Positions 47,607 to 56,972 of a stretch of DNA of 57,073 nucleotides are shown piece after piece. The stretch spans positions 1 through 57,073 of the forward strand of contig CAMCSE010000006.1 in NCBI GenBank assembly GCA_945877515.1. The letters run 5' to 3'. Position numbers and translations under genes: made by a program. Source of the DNA: an uncultured Clostridia bacterium. Its GTDB lineage: Bacteria > Bacillota > Clostridia > Oscillospirales > Oscillospiraceae. Numbering within the stretch: position 1 is the first letter of the stretch; each line of letters starts with the position of its first letter. The notes beneath the pieces are model-generated. The model ran no database searches and had not been told where the DNA came from. It saw only the letters and a program-made list of their open reading frames with translations.

Positions 47607-49004
47607 TCACATGCGCATTTCGCGGGGCAGCCAGCGCTTGCGCCACAGAAAAAGCAAAAACAGCATCCCCCGGAAACACAATTCGATGCACATGGCGATC
47701 CACGCACCCTGCAGCCCCCAGCGGGGCACCATGAGAAGCGTCAGCGTGACACGCACGCCCCACATACTGGTAAAATTCAGCACGGAGCTGAGCAGTGAAC
47801 TGCCTGCCCCCTGAAACACACCTGCCGACACGATGGAGGCGCCGAACAGCGGTTCGGAAAACACCACGATCCGCAGAACTGCCGTACCCAGCGCAACTAC
47901 TTGCGCATCGGGACTGAGCAGACCGATGATCCACGGGGCAAGTATATACATCAGGGCAGAGGCGGCCAGCATGATCCCCATGCCCAGCAGCACCGCGACC
48001 CATCCCAGTCTGGTCACCAGATCCTTGCGCCTTGCTCCGATGCTTTGGCCGATCAGCGTGATGGCGGCGCTCTGCACACCGTAACCGGGCATGTAGCACA
48101 GGGCTTCTGCCGTAACAGCAAAAGAGTTAGCGGCGATGGAAACCGTACCCAGAGGAGCGATGATACCGGTGGTGACCACCTGCGCGCTGGACATAACGAA
48201 CCGCTCAATGGCAACGGGAATACCCAGCTTCACAGCGCGGCGCAGCTGTGCCGGGACGAAACGGAGCTTCTCATTCTGCCGCAGGCCCAATACCGGCGAA
48301 CGCAGCAGAAATATGCACATGATGATACCCACCACGGTCTCGGACAGTGCCGTGCCCAATGCCGCGCCAGCTACGCCCAGACCGGCGCCCGGCAGAGTGA
48401 TCGGCCCCCATTGCCGTGTGGGAAAGATCAGCAGGGCATTAAACAGCACATCCAGTCCGCACATCAGCACCAGCAGTATGCTGGGGGTACGCATATTGCC
48501 GCTGGCCTGCAGGAGTCCTGCGGACAGACGGTTCAGCTGTACGAAAGGCAGGGAAAGGGCAAAAATAAGAAAGTAGGAGGAGGCGTCGGGGCAGAGAGCC
48601 GCATCCGCCCGCAGCAAATGGGGCAGAGGCGCGGAGATTCCCCCGCCGATGGCGGCCAGCAGGAGACCGAAGCCCAGGGCGGACAGCAGAGCCTGCTTCG
48701 TCAGATTACGGGCATCCCGCTGGTCTCCTGCGCCGATGCGCTGGGCCACCATTACGGAAAAGCCCACCATCAGCGCATGACACAAACCGTTGAAAAGCCA
48801 GGTGCTGGAGGCAACCAGACCAATGGAAGCGGAAGCCTCCTTGCCGAGACGGCCCACCATGGAGGCGTCAATATACTGCATGGCAATGGAAGAGAGCTGG
48901 GCCAGAATGGCCGGAACACTCAATTGCAGCGTCAACAGGATCTGCTCCGGCAGCGATAACGAATCACCTGCCCGCAAAACCGCCAGCAGGTCCTTCTTCG
49001 GCAT
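47607..49004 (-). CDS. MATE family efflux transporter
   Basis: 12-TM-like; MVGRLGKEASASIGLVASSTWLFNGLCHALMVGFSVMVAQRIGAGD. Confidence 0.85.
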   Translation of the reverse strand: MPKKDLLAVLRAGDSLSLPEQILLTLQLSVPAILAQLSSIAMQYIDASMVGRLGKEASASIGLVASSTWLFNGLCHALMVGFSVMVAQRIGAGDQRDARNLTKQALLSALGFGLLLAAIGGGISAPLPHLLRADAALCPDASSYFLIFALSLPFVQLNRLSAGLLQASGNMRTPSILLVLMCGLDVLFNALLIFPTRQWGPITLPGAGLGVAGAALGTALSETVVGIIMCIFLLRSPVLGLRQNEKLRFVPAQLRRAVKLGIPVAIERFVMSSAQVVTTGIIAPLGTVSIAANSFAVTAEALCYMPGYGVQSAAITLIGQSIGARRKDLVTRLGWVAVLLGMGIMLAASALMYILAPWIIGLLSPDAQVVALGTAVLRIVVFSEPLFGASIVSAGVFQGAGSSLLSSVLNFTSMWGVRVTLTLLMVPRWGLQGAWIAMCIELCFRGMLFLLFLWRKRWLPREMRM

Positions 49005-49148
49005 GGTATCGCCTTCCCTTCTTGTGGCATAAAGTACCATCATTATAGGGGGTTTTCCCAAAAAGGTCAAGGATGGGCTTTGGCAAAATAAAACAGTATG
49101 GCGCGGCCTGCGCCGCGCCATACTGCCCGCTATCCCTCTTTTGTTCCG

Positions 49149-49367
49149 CTACCGGATCAATTGCCGGCTGGCGGCGTACTCCTCGTTGATCTGGGCCAAC
49201 TCCTTTTCACCGTCGATATACGGCTGATAGATGGCCTCCACACGTCCGCCGCCGGAATTGCCGCAGCCGTTACAGCCCTCGCAGCTGCCGCCGCAGGCGC
49301 TCAGTGCCCGGCGTACGATCTCCTCCCGCTGCGCACGGGTGGTATCTTTGATCAATAGAGACTGCAT
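49149..49367 (-). CDS. Small Cys-rich protein
   Basis: SACGGSCEGCNGCGNSGGG...YQPYIDGEKELAQINEEYAASRQ. Confidence 0.5.
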   Translation of the reverse strand: MQSLLIKDTTRAQREEIVRRALSACGGSCEGCNGCGNSGGGRVEAIYQPYIDGEKELAQINEEYAASRQLIR

Positions 49368-49382
49368 GTGTTCTCCCTCCTG

Positions 49383-50375
49383 TTATCCCGCCATAGTCAG
49401 CATATTTTCCATGAAAATACCGTAGCCCCGGGACGGATCGTCAATAAGCACATGGGTCACAGCCCCCACAAACTTGCCGTTTTGCAGAATGGGGCTGCCG
49501 CTCATGCCCTGCACGATGCCGCCGGTGGCTTCCAGCAGCTGGGGATCCGTGACCTTCAGCAGCAGGTTGCGGGTGTCATGCCCGCTGCCGTACAGCCGCA
49601 GGATCTCCACCTGATACTCCCGGGTCTCATGGCCGCTGATGGTAGAAAGAATGGTGGCCGGTCCGCATTTGACCTCCCGGGCCTGGGCCACCGGAAGCGC
49701 CTGTGTGGCGTCGATAAAGCCGGCGTCTGCCACCTTGCCGAAGATACCGCCGTTGGTATTGGCGGTCAGAGTGCCCACGTCACGCTGCACCGTAAAGTCG
49801 CCCCGCAGCTCGCCGGGATCGCCCCGCTGCCCCTTTTTCACCGCCTTGACGGTGGTCTCCATAATGGAGCCGCTGCACAGCGTCATCAGCTGGGCCGTGT
49901 CCACATCGGTGATGCCGTGGCCCAATGCGCCGTAGCTGGCTGTCTGGGGATCATAGTAGGTCAGTGTGCCGATACCCGCCATACTGTCGCGGATCCACAC
50001 ACCCAGCCGGTAAACACCGTCACTTCCGCACTGGGGTGTGTCGGTGAAGGTGATGAGCCGTTCCCCGCGCCGTACCTGCAGGGATACCGGCATGCTGCCG
50101 TTTTGCTGCAGCAGCGATTGCAGCTGCTCCGTGGACTGCACCCGGGTGTCATTGACCTTCAGCAGCAGATCGCCTACCTTCAGGGTATCGCTGCCCTCCA
50201 GTGACACCACCAGCGCGCCGTCAGAAAACAGTTTGATGCCCACCGCCTTGCCCAGTGGGATCAAAGTGCGTTCTCCTTCCGCCGCCCATGTGGGCGAGAT
50301 AAGGGAGAGTACCAGCAGACAGGAAAACAAAAAGGATAGCCATCGCTTTTTTCGCGTTTCATACAAAAGGATCAC
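49383..50375 (-). CDS. spoIVB: SpoIVB-like peptidase (start codon uncertain)
   Basis: PDZ-like region, SYGALGHGITDVDT, GIVQGMSGSPILQNGKFVGAVTHVLIDDPSRGYGIFMENML. Confidence 0.85.
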   Translation of the reverse strand: MILLYETRKKRWLSFLFSCLLVLSLISPTWAAEGERTLIPLGKAVGIKLFSDGALVVSLEGSDTLKVGDLLLKVNDTRVQSTEQLQSLLQQNGSMPVSLQVRRGERLITFTDTPQCGSDGVYRLGVWIRDSMAGIGTLTYYDPQTASYGALGHGITDVDTAQLMTLCSGSIMETTVKAVKKGQRGDPGELRGDFTVQRDVGTLTANTNGGIFGKVADAGFIDATQALPVAQAREVKCGPATILSTISGHETREYQVEILRLYGSGHDTRNLLLKVTDPQLLEATGGIVQGMSGSPILQNGKFVGAVTHVLIDDPSRGYGIFMENMLTMAG

Positions 50376-50533
50376 CCTTTCACGACGAAGCGCGTGCTGC
50401 GCGTCGCCAGATCTGTCACCGGTGACTGCATTATTTTTTGCGAAAACCGCCCCATCATGTCCGTTAAAAACAGGCAGCGCTGACAACTTTATAAATGCCA
50501 TTTTTTCACAATATTGTATGAAAGAAAAGTAGT

Positions 50534-50562
50534 TTGACAAAGGATTGTCGAATCAGTATAAT
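50534..50562 (+). promoter_or_regulatory. Consensus sigma-A promoter upstream of the AOS/SDR pair
   Basis: TTGACA - 17 bp - TATAAT, exact at both hexamers. Confidence 0.75.
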
Positions 50563-50609
50563 GTGATATCATACATAATGAAAACCACTACATGCCACGA
50601 GGAGGCACA

Positions 50610-51800
50610 ATGGATATTTTTGAAAAATGCTATGCCCCGTCTTTGGCTGGTGAGCTGAAGGAAAAAGGGGTATATCCCTATTTCCACGCCCTGCAGTCCC
50701 GCCAGGATGTGGAGGTTACCATGGAGGGAAAGCGCCGGATCATGCTGGGCTCCAACAACTATCTGGGCCTGACCATCCATCCGGAGATCATTGAGGCTGG
50801 CGTCAAGGCGCTGGAGAAGTACGGTACCGGCTGCTCCGGCTCCCGGTTCCTTAACGGCACGCTGGAGCTGCATCTGGAGCTGGAGGCGGAGCTGGCCAAG
50901 TTCCTGCGCAAGGGCGGTGTTGTCACCTTCGGCACCGGATTCCAGTCCAACGTGGGCATTATCTCCGCCCTGGTGGACCGCCACGACTATGTGATCTGCG
51001 ACAAGGAAAACCACGCCAGCATCTATGCCGGCTGCCAGATGAGCTATGGTAAAATGCTGCGTTACCGCCACAGTGACATGGCGGAGCTGGAACGCATTTT
51101 GCAGAAGATCGACGGCAAAAGCGGCGTGCTGATCGTTACCGACGGCGTGTTCTCCATGGGCGGCGACATCGCCAAGTTGCCGGAGATCTGCCGGCTGGCC
51201 AGGCAGTACGGCGCGCGGGTCATGGTGGACGATGCCCACGGTCTGGGCGTACTGGGCGAGGGCGGCCGCGGCACTGCCAGCTATTTCGGGCTGGAGGATC
51301 AGGTGGATATCTATATGGGCACCTTCTCCAAGTCGCTGGCGTCCCTGGGCGGCTATATGGCCGCATCGGCGGAGGTGGCGGAGTATGTGCGCCACGCCTC
51401 CCGGCCCTTTATCTTCTCCGCGTCCATCCCGCCGGCCAACTGCGCCACGGCGCTGGCAGCCCTGCGTCATCTGGAAGCCCATCCGGAACTGCCGGAGCGG
51501 CTGCGGGAATTGAGCCTGTACGCCCGCAAGGGCTTTACGGAGCGGGGTGTCAGGATCCGGGAGAGCGCCATGGAAGCGCCCACGCCCATCATTCCTTTGT
51601 ATACATACGAGACCTATTGGACCTTACAGGCGGCGGCAGAGATCTATGAACGGGGCGTGTATGTGAACCCCACGCTGCCGCCCGCCACACCGGAGGGTGA
51701 GGCGCTGCTGCGCACCAGCTACATGGCCACCCACACCGAAGCGCTGCTGGATGAGGCCATGGACATCATCTCCGACGTAATGGTGAACCATCATGTGTAA
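50610..51800 (+). CDS. Alpha-oxoamine synthase family, serine palmitoyltransferase-like
   Basis: SNNYLGLT, YGTGCSGSRFLNGTLELHLELE, GVFSMGGDIAKLPEI, VDDAHGLGVLGEGGRG, GTFSKSLASLGGY, FSASIPPA. Confidence 0.8.
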   Translation: MDIFEKCYAPSLAGELKEKGVYPYFHALQSRQDVEVTMEGKRRIMLGSNNYLGLTIHPEIIEAGVKALEKYGTGCSGSRFLNGTLELHLELEAELAKFLRKGGVVTFGTGFQSNVGIISALVDRHDYVICDKENHASIYAGCQMSYGKMLRYRHSDMAELERILQKIDGKSGVLIVTDGVFSMGGDIAKLPEICRLARQYGARVMVDDAHGLGVLGEGGRGTASYFGLEDQVDIYMGTFSKSLASLGGYMAASAEVAEYVRHASRPFIFSASIPPANCATALAALRHLEAHPELPERLRELSLYARKGFTERGVRIRESAMEAPTPIIPLYTYETYWTLQAAAEIYERGVYVNPTLPPATPEGEALLRTSYMATHTEALLDEAMDIISDVMVNHHV

Positions 51801-52584
51801 GGTCGCCATTGTCACCGGAGGTACCTCCGGCATCGGGAGAGCCACCGCGCTGGCGCTGCAGTCGGATGGCTGGACCGTTTATGAGCTGAGCCGCCGTGGG
51901 GAAGGTATGGCGGACGTGCGCCATATTGTGGCGGATATTACCAAGGAGGAGACGCTGTCCGCCGCTGTGGCACAGGTGATGGCAGAAGAGGGACGCATCG
52001 ATCTGGTGATCAATAACGCGGGCTTCGGCATCTCCGGCGCCATTGAATTTACCACTACTGAGGAGGCCCGGCGGCTGTTCGACGCCAACTTTTTCGGCAT
52101 GGTGCGGATGAATCGCTGCGTGATTCCCCTGATGCGGGCGCAGGGCAGCGGACGGATCATCAATCTCAGCAGCGTGGCGGCGCCTGTACCCATCCCGTTT
52201 CAGGCCTATTACAGTGCCGCCAAGGCCGCCGTCAACGATTACACCATGGCGCTGGCCAACGAGCTGCGGCCCTTCGGCGTCAGCGTCTGTGCCGTGCAGC
52301 CGGGAGATATCAAAACCGGCTTTACCGCCGCCCGGGAAAAGGTGGTGGCCGGTGATGACGTGTATCAGGGCCGCATCAGCCGGTCGGTGCAGCGCATGGA
52401 GCACGACGAACAGACCGGCATGGATCCCGCCAGGGCGGGACGCTTCATCGCCAATGTGGCAGCCAAGGGCAGTGTCAAGCCGATTTACACCATCGGCGCC
52501 AGCTACAAGTTCTTTGTGTTTCTGGTGCGTATTCTGCCCTATCGCCTGCTGAACTGGATGATCGGACTTCTGTATGCCAAATAA
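51793..52584 (+). CDS. SDR family oxidoreductase
   Basis: TGGTSGIGRA, NNAGFG, YYSAAKAAV; start overlaps the end of the AOS gene. Confidence 0.85.
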   Translation: MCKVAIVTGGTSGIGRATALALQSDGWTVYELSRRGEGMADVRHIVADITKEETLSAAVAQVMAEEGRIDLVINNAGFGISGAIEFTTTEEARRLFDANFFGMVRMNRCVIPLMRAQGSGRIINLSSVAAPVPIPFQAYYSAAKAAVNDYTMALANELRPFGVSVCAVQPGDIKTGFTAAREKVVAGDDVYQGRISRSVQRMEHDEQTGMDPARAGRFIANVAAKGSVKPIYTIGASYKFFVFLVRILPYRLLNWMIGLLYAK

Positions 52585-52617
52585 AAAATATCCACCCGCA
52601 AGGGTGGATATTTTTTA
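52584..52617. terminator. Bidirectional terminator
   Basis: AAAAAATATCCACCC gcaa GGGTGGATATTTTTT. Confidence 0.8.
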
Positions 52618-52648
52618 TGAAATAATCATTTACTAATAAAAACAACCA

Positions 52649-53449
52649 TTATTGCAGCGCTTTTGTTCGCTCATAGGCGGCGATCACAGCGTCCATGGCG
52701 GCGGCACGGAAGCCACGCTGCTCCAGCGTCCGGACGCCGGCAATGGTGGTGCCGCCGGGGGAGCAGATGGCATCCTTCATGGCGGCGGTATGGCCGCCGC
52801 CCTCCAGCGCCAGCTTCGCCGTACCAAGCAGCATCTGGGCGGCGTAGCGCTGCGCCTTCTGCCGGGGAAGGCCGGCATAGACCGCGCCGTCGGCCAGCGC
52901 TTCCATAAACAGACAGGCAAAGGCACCGCCGCAGCCGGCCACGGCACTGCCGGCGTCGATCAGGCTTTCGTCCAGCTCCTCCAGCATTCCGGAGCGGCGC
53001 AGCAGGGAGACAAAGCCCTCCCGCTGGGCCTCTGTCACATTGTCGGAGCAGCAGTACATGGTGACGCCCTCGCCCACCTCCACAGCGGTGTTGGGCATGA
53101 TGCGGATCACCGGATAGTCGCCGCCGGCCATTTCCCGAATGCGTGCGATGGTCAGGCCCGCCGCCATGCTCAGCAGCACGAAGGGAGTGGTGCGCTGCCG
53201 CAGGACGGGAGCGATTTCGGGTAACATTCCGGCCATCATCTGAGGCTTGACGCCCAGCAGGATATAGTCACATTCCCGGGCGATCGTCTGGTTATCGGTT
53301 ACAGACGCGCCGATCTCGTCGGCCAGCCTGGCGGCCTTTTCCGGCGTCCGGTTGGCAAGATAAATGCAGCTGCGCACCTCCACCGTTTTGGCGGCAGCCC
53401 GGGCCAACGCGCCGCCCATGTTGCCGGTACCGATGAATCCGTAGGTCAT
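52649..53449 (-). CDS. proC: Pyrroline-5-carboxylate reductase
   Basis: YGFIGTGNMGGALARA, LLGVKPQMM, RIMPNTAVEVGEG, SPGGTTIAGVRTLEQRGFRAAAMDAV. Confidence 0.9.
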   Translation of the reverse strand: MTYGFIGTGNMGGALARAAAKTVEVRSCIYLANRTPEKAARLADEIGASVTDNQTIARECDYILLGVKPQMMAGMLPEIAPVLRQRTTPFVLLSMAAGLTIARIREMAGGDYPVIRIMPNTAVEVGEGVTMYCCSDNVTEAQREGFVSLLRRSGMLEELDESLIDAGSAVAGCGGAFACLFMEALADGAVYAGLPRQKAQRYAAQMLLGTAKLALEGGGHTAAMKDAICSPGGTTIAGVRTLEQRGFRAAAMDAVIAAYERTKALQ

Positions 53450-53482
53450 AAAAGCGCCTCCTTTTATTATGAAACGATCATT

Positions 53483-54157
53483 TTATATGAATTGACAGAG
53501 AAAAATGGGCAATAGGATCGCCGGAACCATATTCAAAATGCGCAGCTTGGTCGCCCCCAGCAGGTTCAGACTGATGCCCATGATCAGCAGCGAGCCCACA
53601 AAGGTGATCTCATTGATGACCATTTCGCCCAGATAGGGGGCCACCAGTGAGGCCAGCAGTGCGATGGAACCTTCTACCACAAAGACTGTTACACCGGACA
53701 GGGCGACGCCCAGTCCCAACGTGGAGGCGAACACCACCGACGCCACGCCGTCGATGGCCGCTTTGGAGATCAGCAGGCTGTGCTGATGCTGCAAGCCGCT
53801 CTCCAGCGGACCCATCACTGCCAAAGCGCCCACGGCGAATACCAGCGAGCCGGTGACAAAGCCTTCGGTGACGCTGCTGCCGGAAAAACGCCTTTGCAGC
53901 GCTTCCCCCAGCTTATTGACGGCGGCGTCAATGTCCAGCAGTTCGCCGATAAGAGTGCCTACCACCATAGAAATAATGGGAATCAGGGCGTTGCTGCTCT
54001 TCAGCAGGCCCGGCACGGCGATGCCGATGGTGATCAGCGACAGCACCGCGATGAGAGAATTGCGCAGACGCTCCGGCAGCAGCTTTCCGATAAGCATGCC
54101 GATCAGACCTCCTGCCACGATAGCGCCGCCGTTTATCAGGGAACCCAACAGGATCAT
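53483..54157 (-). CDS. DUF554-family membrane protein
   Basis: MILLGSLINGGAIVAGGLIGMLIGKLLPERL... multi-TM. Confidence 0.8.
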   Translation of the reverse strand: MILLGSLINGGAIVAGGLIGMLIGKLLPERLRNSLIAVLSLITIGIAVPGLLKSSNALIPIISMVVGTLIGELLDIDAAVNKLGEALQRRFSGSSVTEGFVTGSLVFAVGALAVMGPLESGLQHQHSLLISKAAIDGVASVVFASTLGLGVALSGVTVFVVEGSIALLASLVAPYLGEMVINEITFVGSLLIMGISLNLLGATKLRILNMVPAILLPIFLCQFI

Positions 54158-54882
54158 GGGATCAGCCCTCTTCCGTTCAATAAGTCCTGCACCACCGTGC
54201 CCGCCATCAGCAGCCCCGCCACGGAAGGGACCCACGACACACTGGCTGGCACGCTGCGCCGTCCGGGAGGCGGCGCCTCCAGCTGCCGGGTCTCAGCGGG
54301 CTGCTCGGGGCTGAATACCACCTTCAGGTGGTGGATATCCCGGGCCCGCAGCTCCTTGCGCATGACCCGGGCCAACGGACAGCCGGAGGTCTTGGCGATA
54401 TCCGTAATGGTCAGCAGTTCCGGCTGCAATTTATTGCCGGTGCCCAGCGCCGTGAGGATGGGAATGTGATGCTGACGGGCCTGCTGGATCAGATCCAGCT
54501 TGCAGCTGACCAGATCGATGGCGTCCACGATGTAATTGTACCGGGCGGTAAAGAAGTCCTCCCGGTGGGCGGCGTCGTAGATGCCGACGATGGGATGCAC
54601 TGCCGTCTCCGGGCAGATGTCCCGGCAGCGGGCGGCGGCGGCCTCCGCTTTTGGCTGCCCCACAGTGGAGTGGAGGGCGTACAGCTGGCGGTTGATGTTG
54701 CTGAGGGAGACGGTGTCGCCGTCGATCAGCGTCAACTCACCGATACCGGCGCGGCACAGTGCCTCGGCAGCATAGCTGCCCACGCCGCCCAAACCGAACA
54801 CCGCCACGTGACTGCGGCGCAGCTTGTCCATGGCCGCATCGCCCAGAATCATTTTCGTTCGTAAAAATTCTTCCTGCATCAT
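54154..54882 (-). CDS. ThiF/TcdA family tRNA threonylcarbamoyladenosine dehydratase-like protein
   Basis: VAVFGLGGVGSYAAEALCRAGIGELTLIDGDTVSLSNINRQ, VDAIDLVSCKLDLI. Confidence 0.85.
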   Translation of the reverse strand: MMQEEFLRTKMILGDAAMDKLRRSHVAVFGLGGVGSYAAEALCRAGIGELTLIDGDTVSLSNINRQLYALHSTVGQPKAEAAAARCRDICPETAVHPIVGIYDAAHREDFFTARYNYIVDAIDLVSCKLDLIQQARQHHIPILTALGTGNKLQPELLTITDIAKTSGCPLARVMRKELRARDIHHLKVVFSPEQPAETRQLEAPPPGRRSVPASVSWVPSVAGLLMAGTVVQDLLNGRGLIP

Positions 54883-54899
54883 TGCTTCGTTTCACATAC

Positions 54900-54930
54900 A
54901 GGAAAGGACCGGCACGGCGCCGGTCCTTTC
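54900..54930. terminator. Terminator hairpin
   Basis: GAAAGGACCGGcacggCGCCGGTCCTTTC. Confidence 0.7.
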
Positions 54931-54949
54931 TTTGGTTTCAGTCCTCTTC

Positions 54950-56521
54950 TCAGAAGCCGACGTACTTCATGCCGGAGCCTTCCGTAACGGTCTCCACGGC
55001 AGTCTGCTCGCTCAGCCATGCGGCATAGTCCTCATTCTTCAGCTGATTCTCCGCCAGCACCTGCCAGTAGGGAGCGCCGAAGCTGTCCAAATACATGACG
55101 TGACTGCCATAGGTGCTGTCGATCACACCGGCGTCGCCCACTTTGCGGCCGTCAGCAAAGCACCAGTCCAGGAACTCCTGTACAAAGCTGGTATCCTTGG
55201 AGATCCCCTCGTACAGACCGCCGTTGGCAGCGCTGCCGGTGTCGCCGGACAGCTCCGCAGCCATCTCCGCAAACAGCTCGGCGGTAGCGCCGCCGTCCTG
55301 CCATTCCTTCAGGGCCTTTTCAGCATCGGTACGGGCAATGTCCTTCAGCTCGGCCAGATCAGCCTCATAGGTCTCAGATTCCTGATCCAGATCGGAGTCA
55401 TCCACCTCAAAGAGAATATGGCGCACATTGACCACATTGTAATCCTGACGGCTGCGGCTGTGGAACAGCGCAAAGTAGATGCTGGAGTCGGTAACGACAG
55501 TGTCAGTGTCGCCGGCAACGCGGGCAGCGTCGAACACCCAGTTCACCAGATCGGTGTCGGCATAGGTAGCTTCCTGCGGATGGACATAGGTGGCAATGTC
55601 CTCGTAAGCGGCGGCGATATCCTCCAGAGACTCACCGGCGGCATAGCGGGCAGCCGCGTCGGCAGCAGCATCCTCAGCGGCCTGCTTGGCGGCGGCCTGC
55701 TCGGCATCGGTAGGCTCCACGGTGTTGCCATCGGCGTCAGTGGTGCTGGCGGCGGTGGCCTTAAAGGAGACATACTCGTAATCGGCGACGTCAAAGGCGT
55801 TCTTATCGGCGTCATAGCAGGCCTGCAGCGCTTCGTCGGTATAGGACAGACCGCTGATATACTCACTCTGATAGTGGGAAGCCAGCGCGTCCATTTTGCA
55901 AAGCTTTTCAAAAGTACCGGCGGTCATGTTGGAACCGAAGGCACGCTTCAGATAGGCGGAATAGGAAAGACCGTTCTGCTTGGCATAGCCCTTTACCGTC
56001 TCAACGGTGCTGCTGACCTCTTCCGAGATATGCTCGTCATCGGCCAGACCGTCTGCCTTGGCCTTTTCACTGAGCAGATAGGTCTGGGTCAGATTATTCT
56101 TGGCAGTGTCCTTCAGGAACTGGTCCCAGGTGATGTCGCCCTCGTCCGTCACGCCCAGAAGCATTTTGGCCATGGCATTGAGGGCCTGATCCTTCATGGA
56201 AGTACTGGTGTTCAGCCCCATATAGCTGGCATACTGGGAAGAAGTGACGCTGTTGAGAGCGCCGTAGTAGTAATAATCCACTTCCGCGGCGGTGAAATCC
56301 TTGCCGTCCACGGTCAAAGCGGTGGCATTGCGCTGGAACACGCCGGAGTTATACAGCAGCACAACGGCGGCGACAATGACAAACACGATGGCGATGCCGC
56401 CATAGAGAAGTTTGTTCTTTTTCCGCTCGGCCGCTTCCTTGGCCTCGCGCTCCGTCTTGGGATCCACATAGCCCTGAGCGGCCAGCTCCTGACGGTTTTT
56501 CTTTTCTCTGGATGCACTCAT
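54950..56521 (-). CDS. Membrane-anchored peptidylprolyl isomerase / SurA-like foldase
   Basis: N-terminal TM; NVRHILFEVDD...FAEMAAELSGDTGSAANGGLYEGISKDTSFVQEFLDWCFADGRKVGDAGVIDSTYGSHVMYLDSF (parvulin-like). Confidence 0.75.
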   Translation of the reverse strand: MSASREKKNRQELAAQGYVDPKTEREAKEAAERKKNKLLYGGIAIVFVIVAAVVLLYNSGVFQRNATALTVDGKDFTAAEVDYYYYGALNSVTSSQYASYMGLNTSTSMKDQALNAMAKMLLGVTDEGDITWDQFLKDTAKNNLTQTYLLSEKAKADGLADDEHISEEVSSTVETVKGYAKQNGLSYSAYLKRAFGSNMTAGTFEKLCKMDALASHYQSEYISGLSYTDEALQACYDADKNAFDVADYEYVSFKATAASTTDADGNTVEPTDAEQAAAKQAAEDAAADAAARYAAGESLEDIAAAYEDIATYVHPQEATYADTDLVNWVFDAARVAGDTDTVVTDSSIYFALFHSRSRQDYNVVNVRHILFEVDDSDLDQESETYEADLAELKDIARTDAEKALKEWQDGGATAELFAEMAAELSGDTGSAANGGLYEGISKDTSFVQEFLDWCFADGRKVGDAGVIDSTYGSHVMYLDSFGAPYWQVLAENQLKNEDYAAWLSEQTAVETVTEGSGMKYVGF

Positions 56522-56671
56522 TTGTTTTCAGTCCTCTCAAGTGATAGGCGCAATACGCCCTTGGTCGTAAAATACCTGATTATTATACAGTAGATTTGCC
56601 GAATGTGCAAGTATTATATTTTTCCGGCCTTTTGCGTACCGATCGGCACAAAAGCGCCGGGGCGGCAGCGC

Positions 56672-56917
56672 AAAATAGAGAGAAGCAGCCTTGCGGCTGC
56701 TTCTCAATTGCATCGGGTCAAGTTATAACCTGCACCGTTTCCTAGCAGGTGGGTTGTCTCCAGCTTGCTTTACTGCTTCCATCTTCCAACCGCAAACGGC
56801 AGCCGGGAGGCCTGCAAACCACACGCTGATCCGACATCCCCTATAACAAGATGTGAGGATAAAAAAGACCCGCATACATCGTGTGTGGGGTGAAAACGTC
56901 ATACAACGCCCTCACCT
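56672..56917 (-). ncRNA. Structured stand-alone ncRNA, class unresolved (6S RNA is one candidate)
   Basis: Minus strand: TATACT -10-like box at 56925-56930; 5' hairpin GGTGAGGGCGTT/GACGTTTTCACC; internal pairing TGTATgCGGGTC/GACCCGATGCA; 3' terminator GAGAAGCAGCC gcaa GGCTGCTTCTC TCTATTTT; no ORF. Confidence 0.5.
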
Positions 56918-56972
56918 TGCGCATAGTATACCACGCAGTAGGGAAAAAGAAAAGAGAAATTTGCAGTTTTTC

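Noticed and set aside
54824-56593. 589-aa plus-strand ORF opposite the foldase gene
   Set aside because: Antisense to a parvulin-like CDS with membrane anchor; low-complexity Gly/Ile/Val composition.
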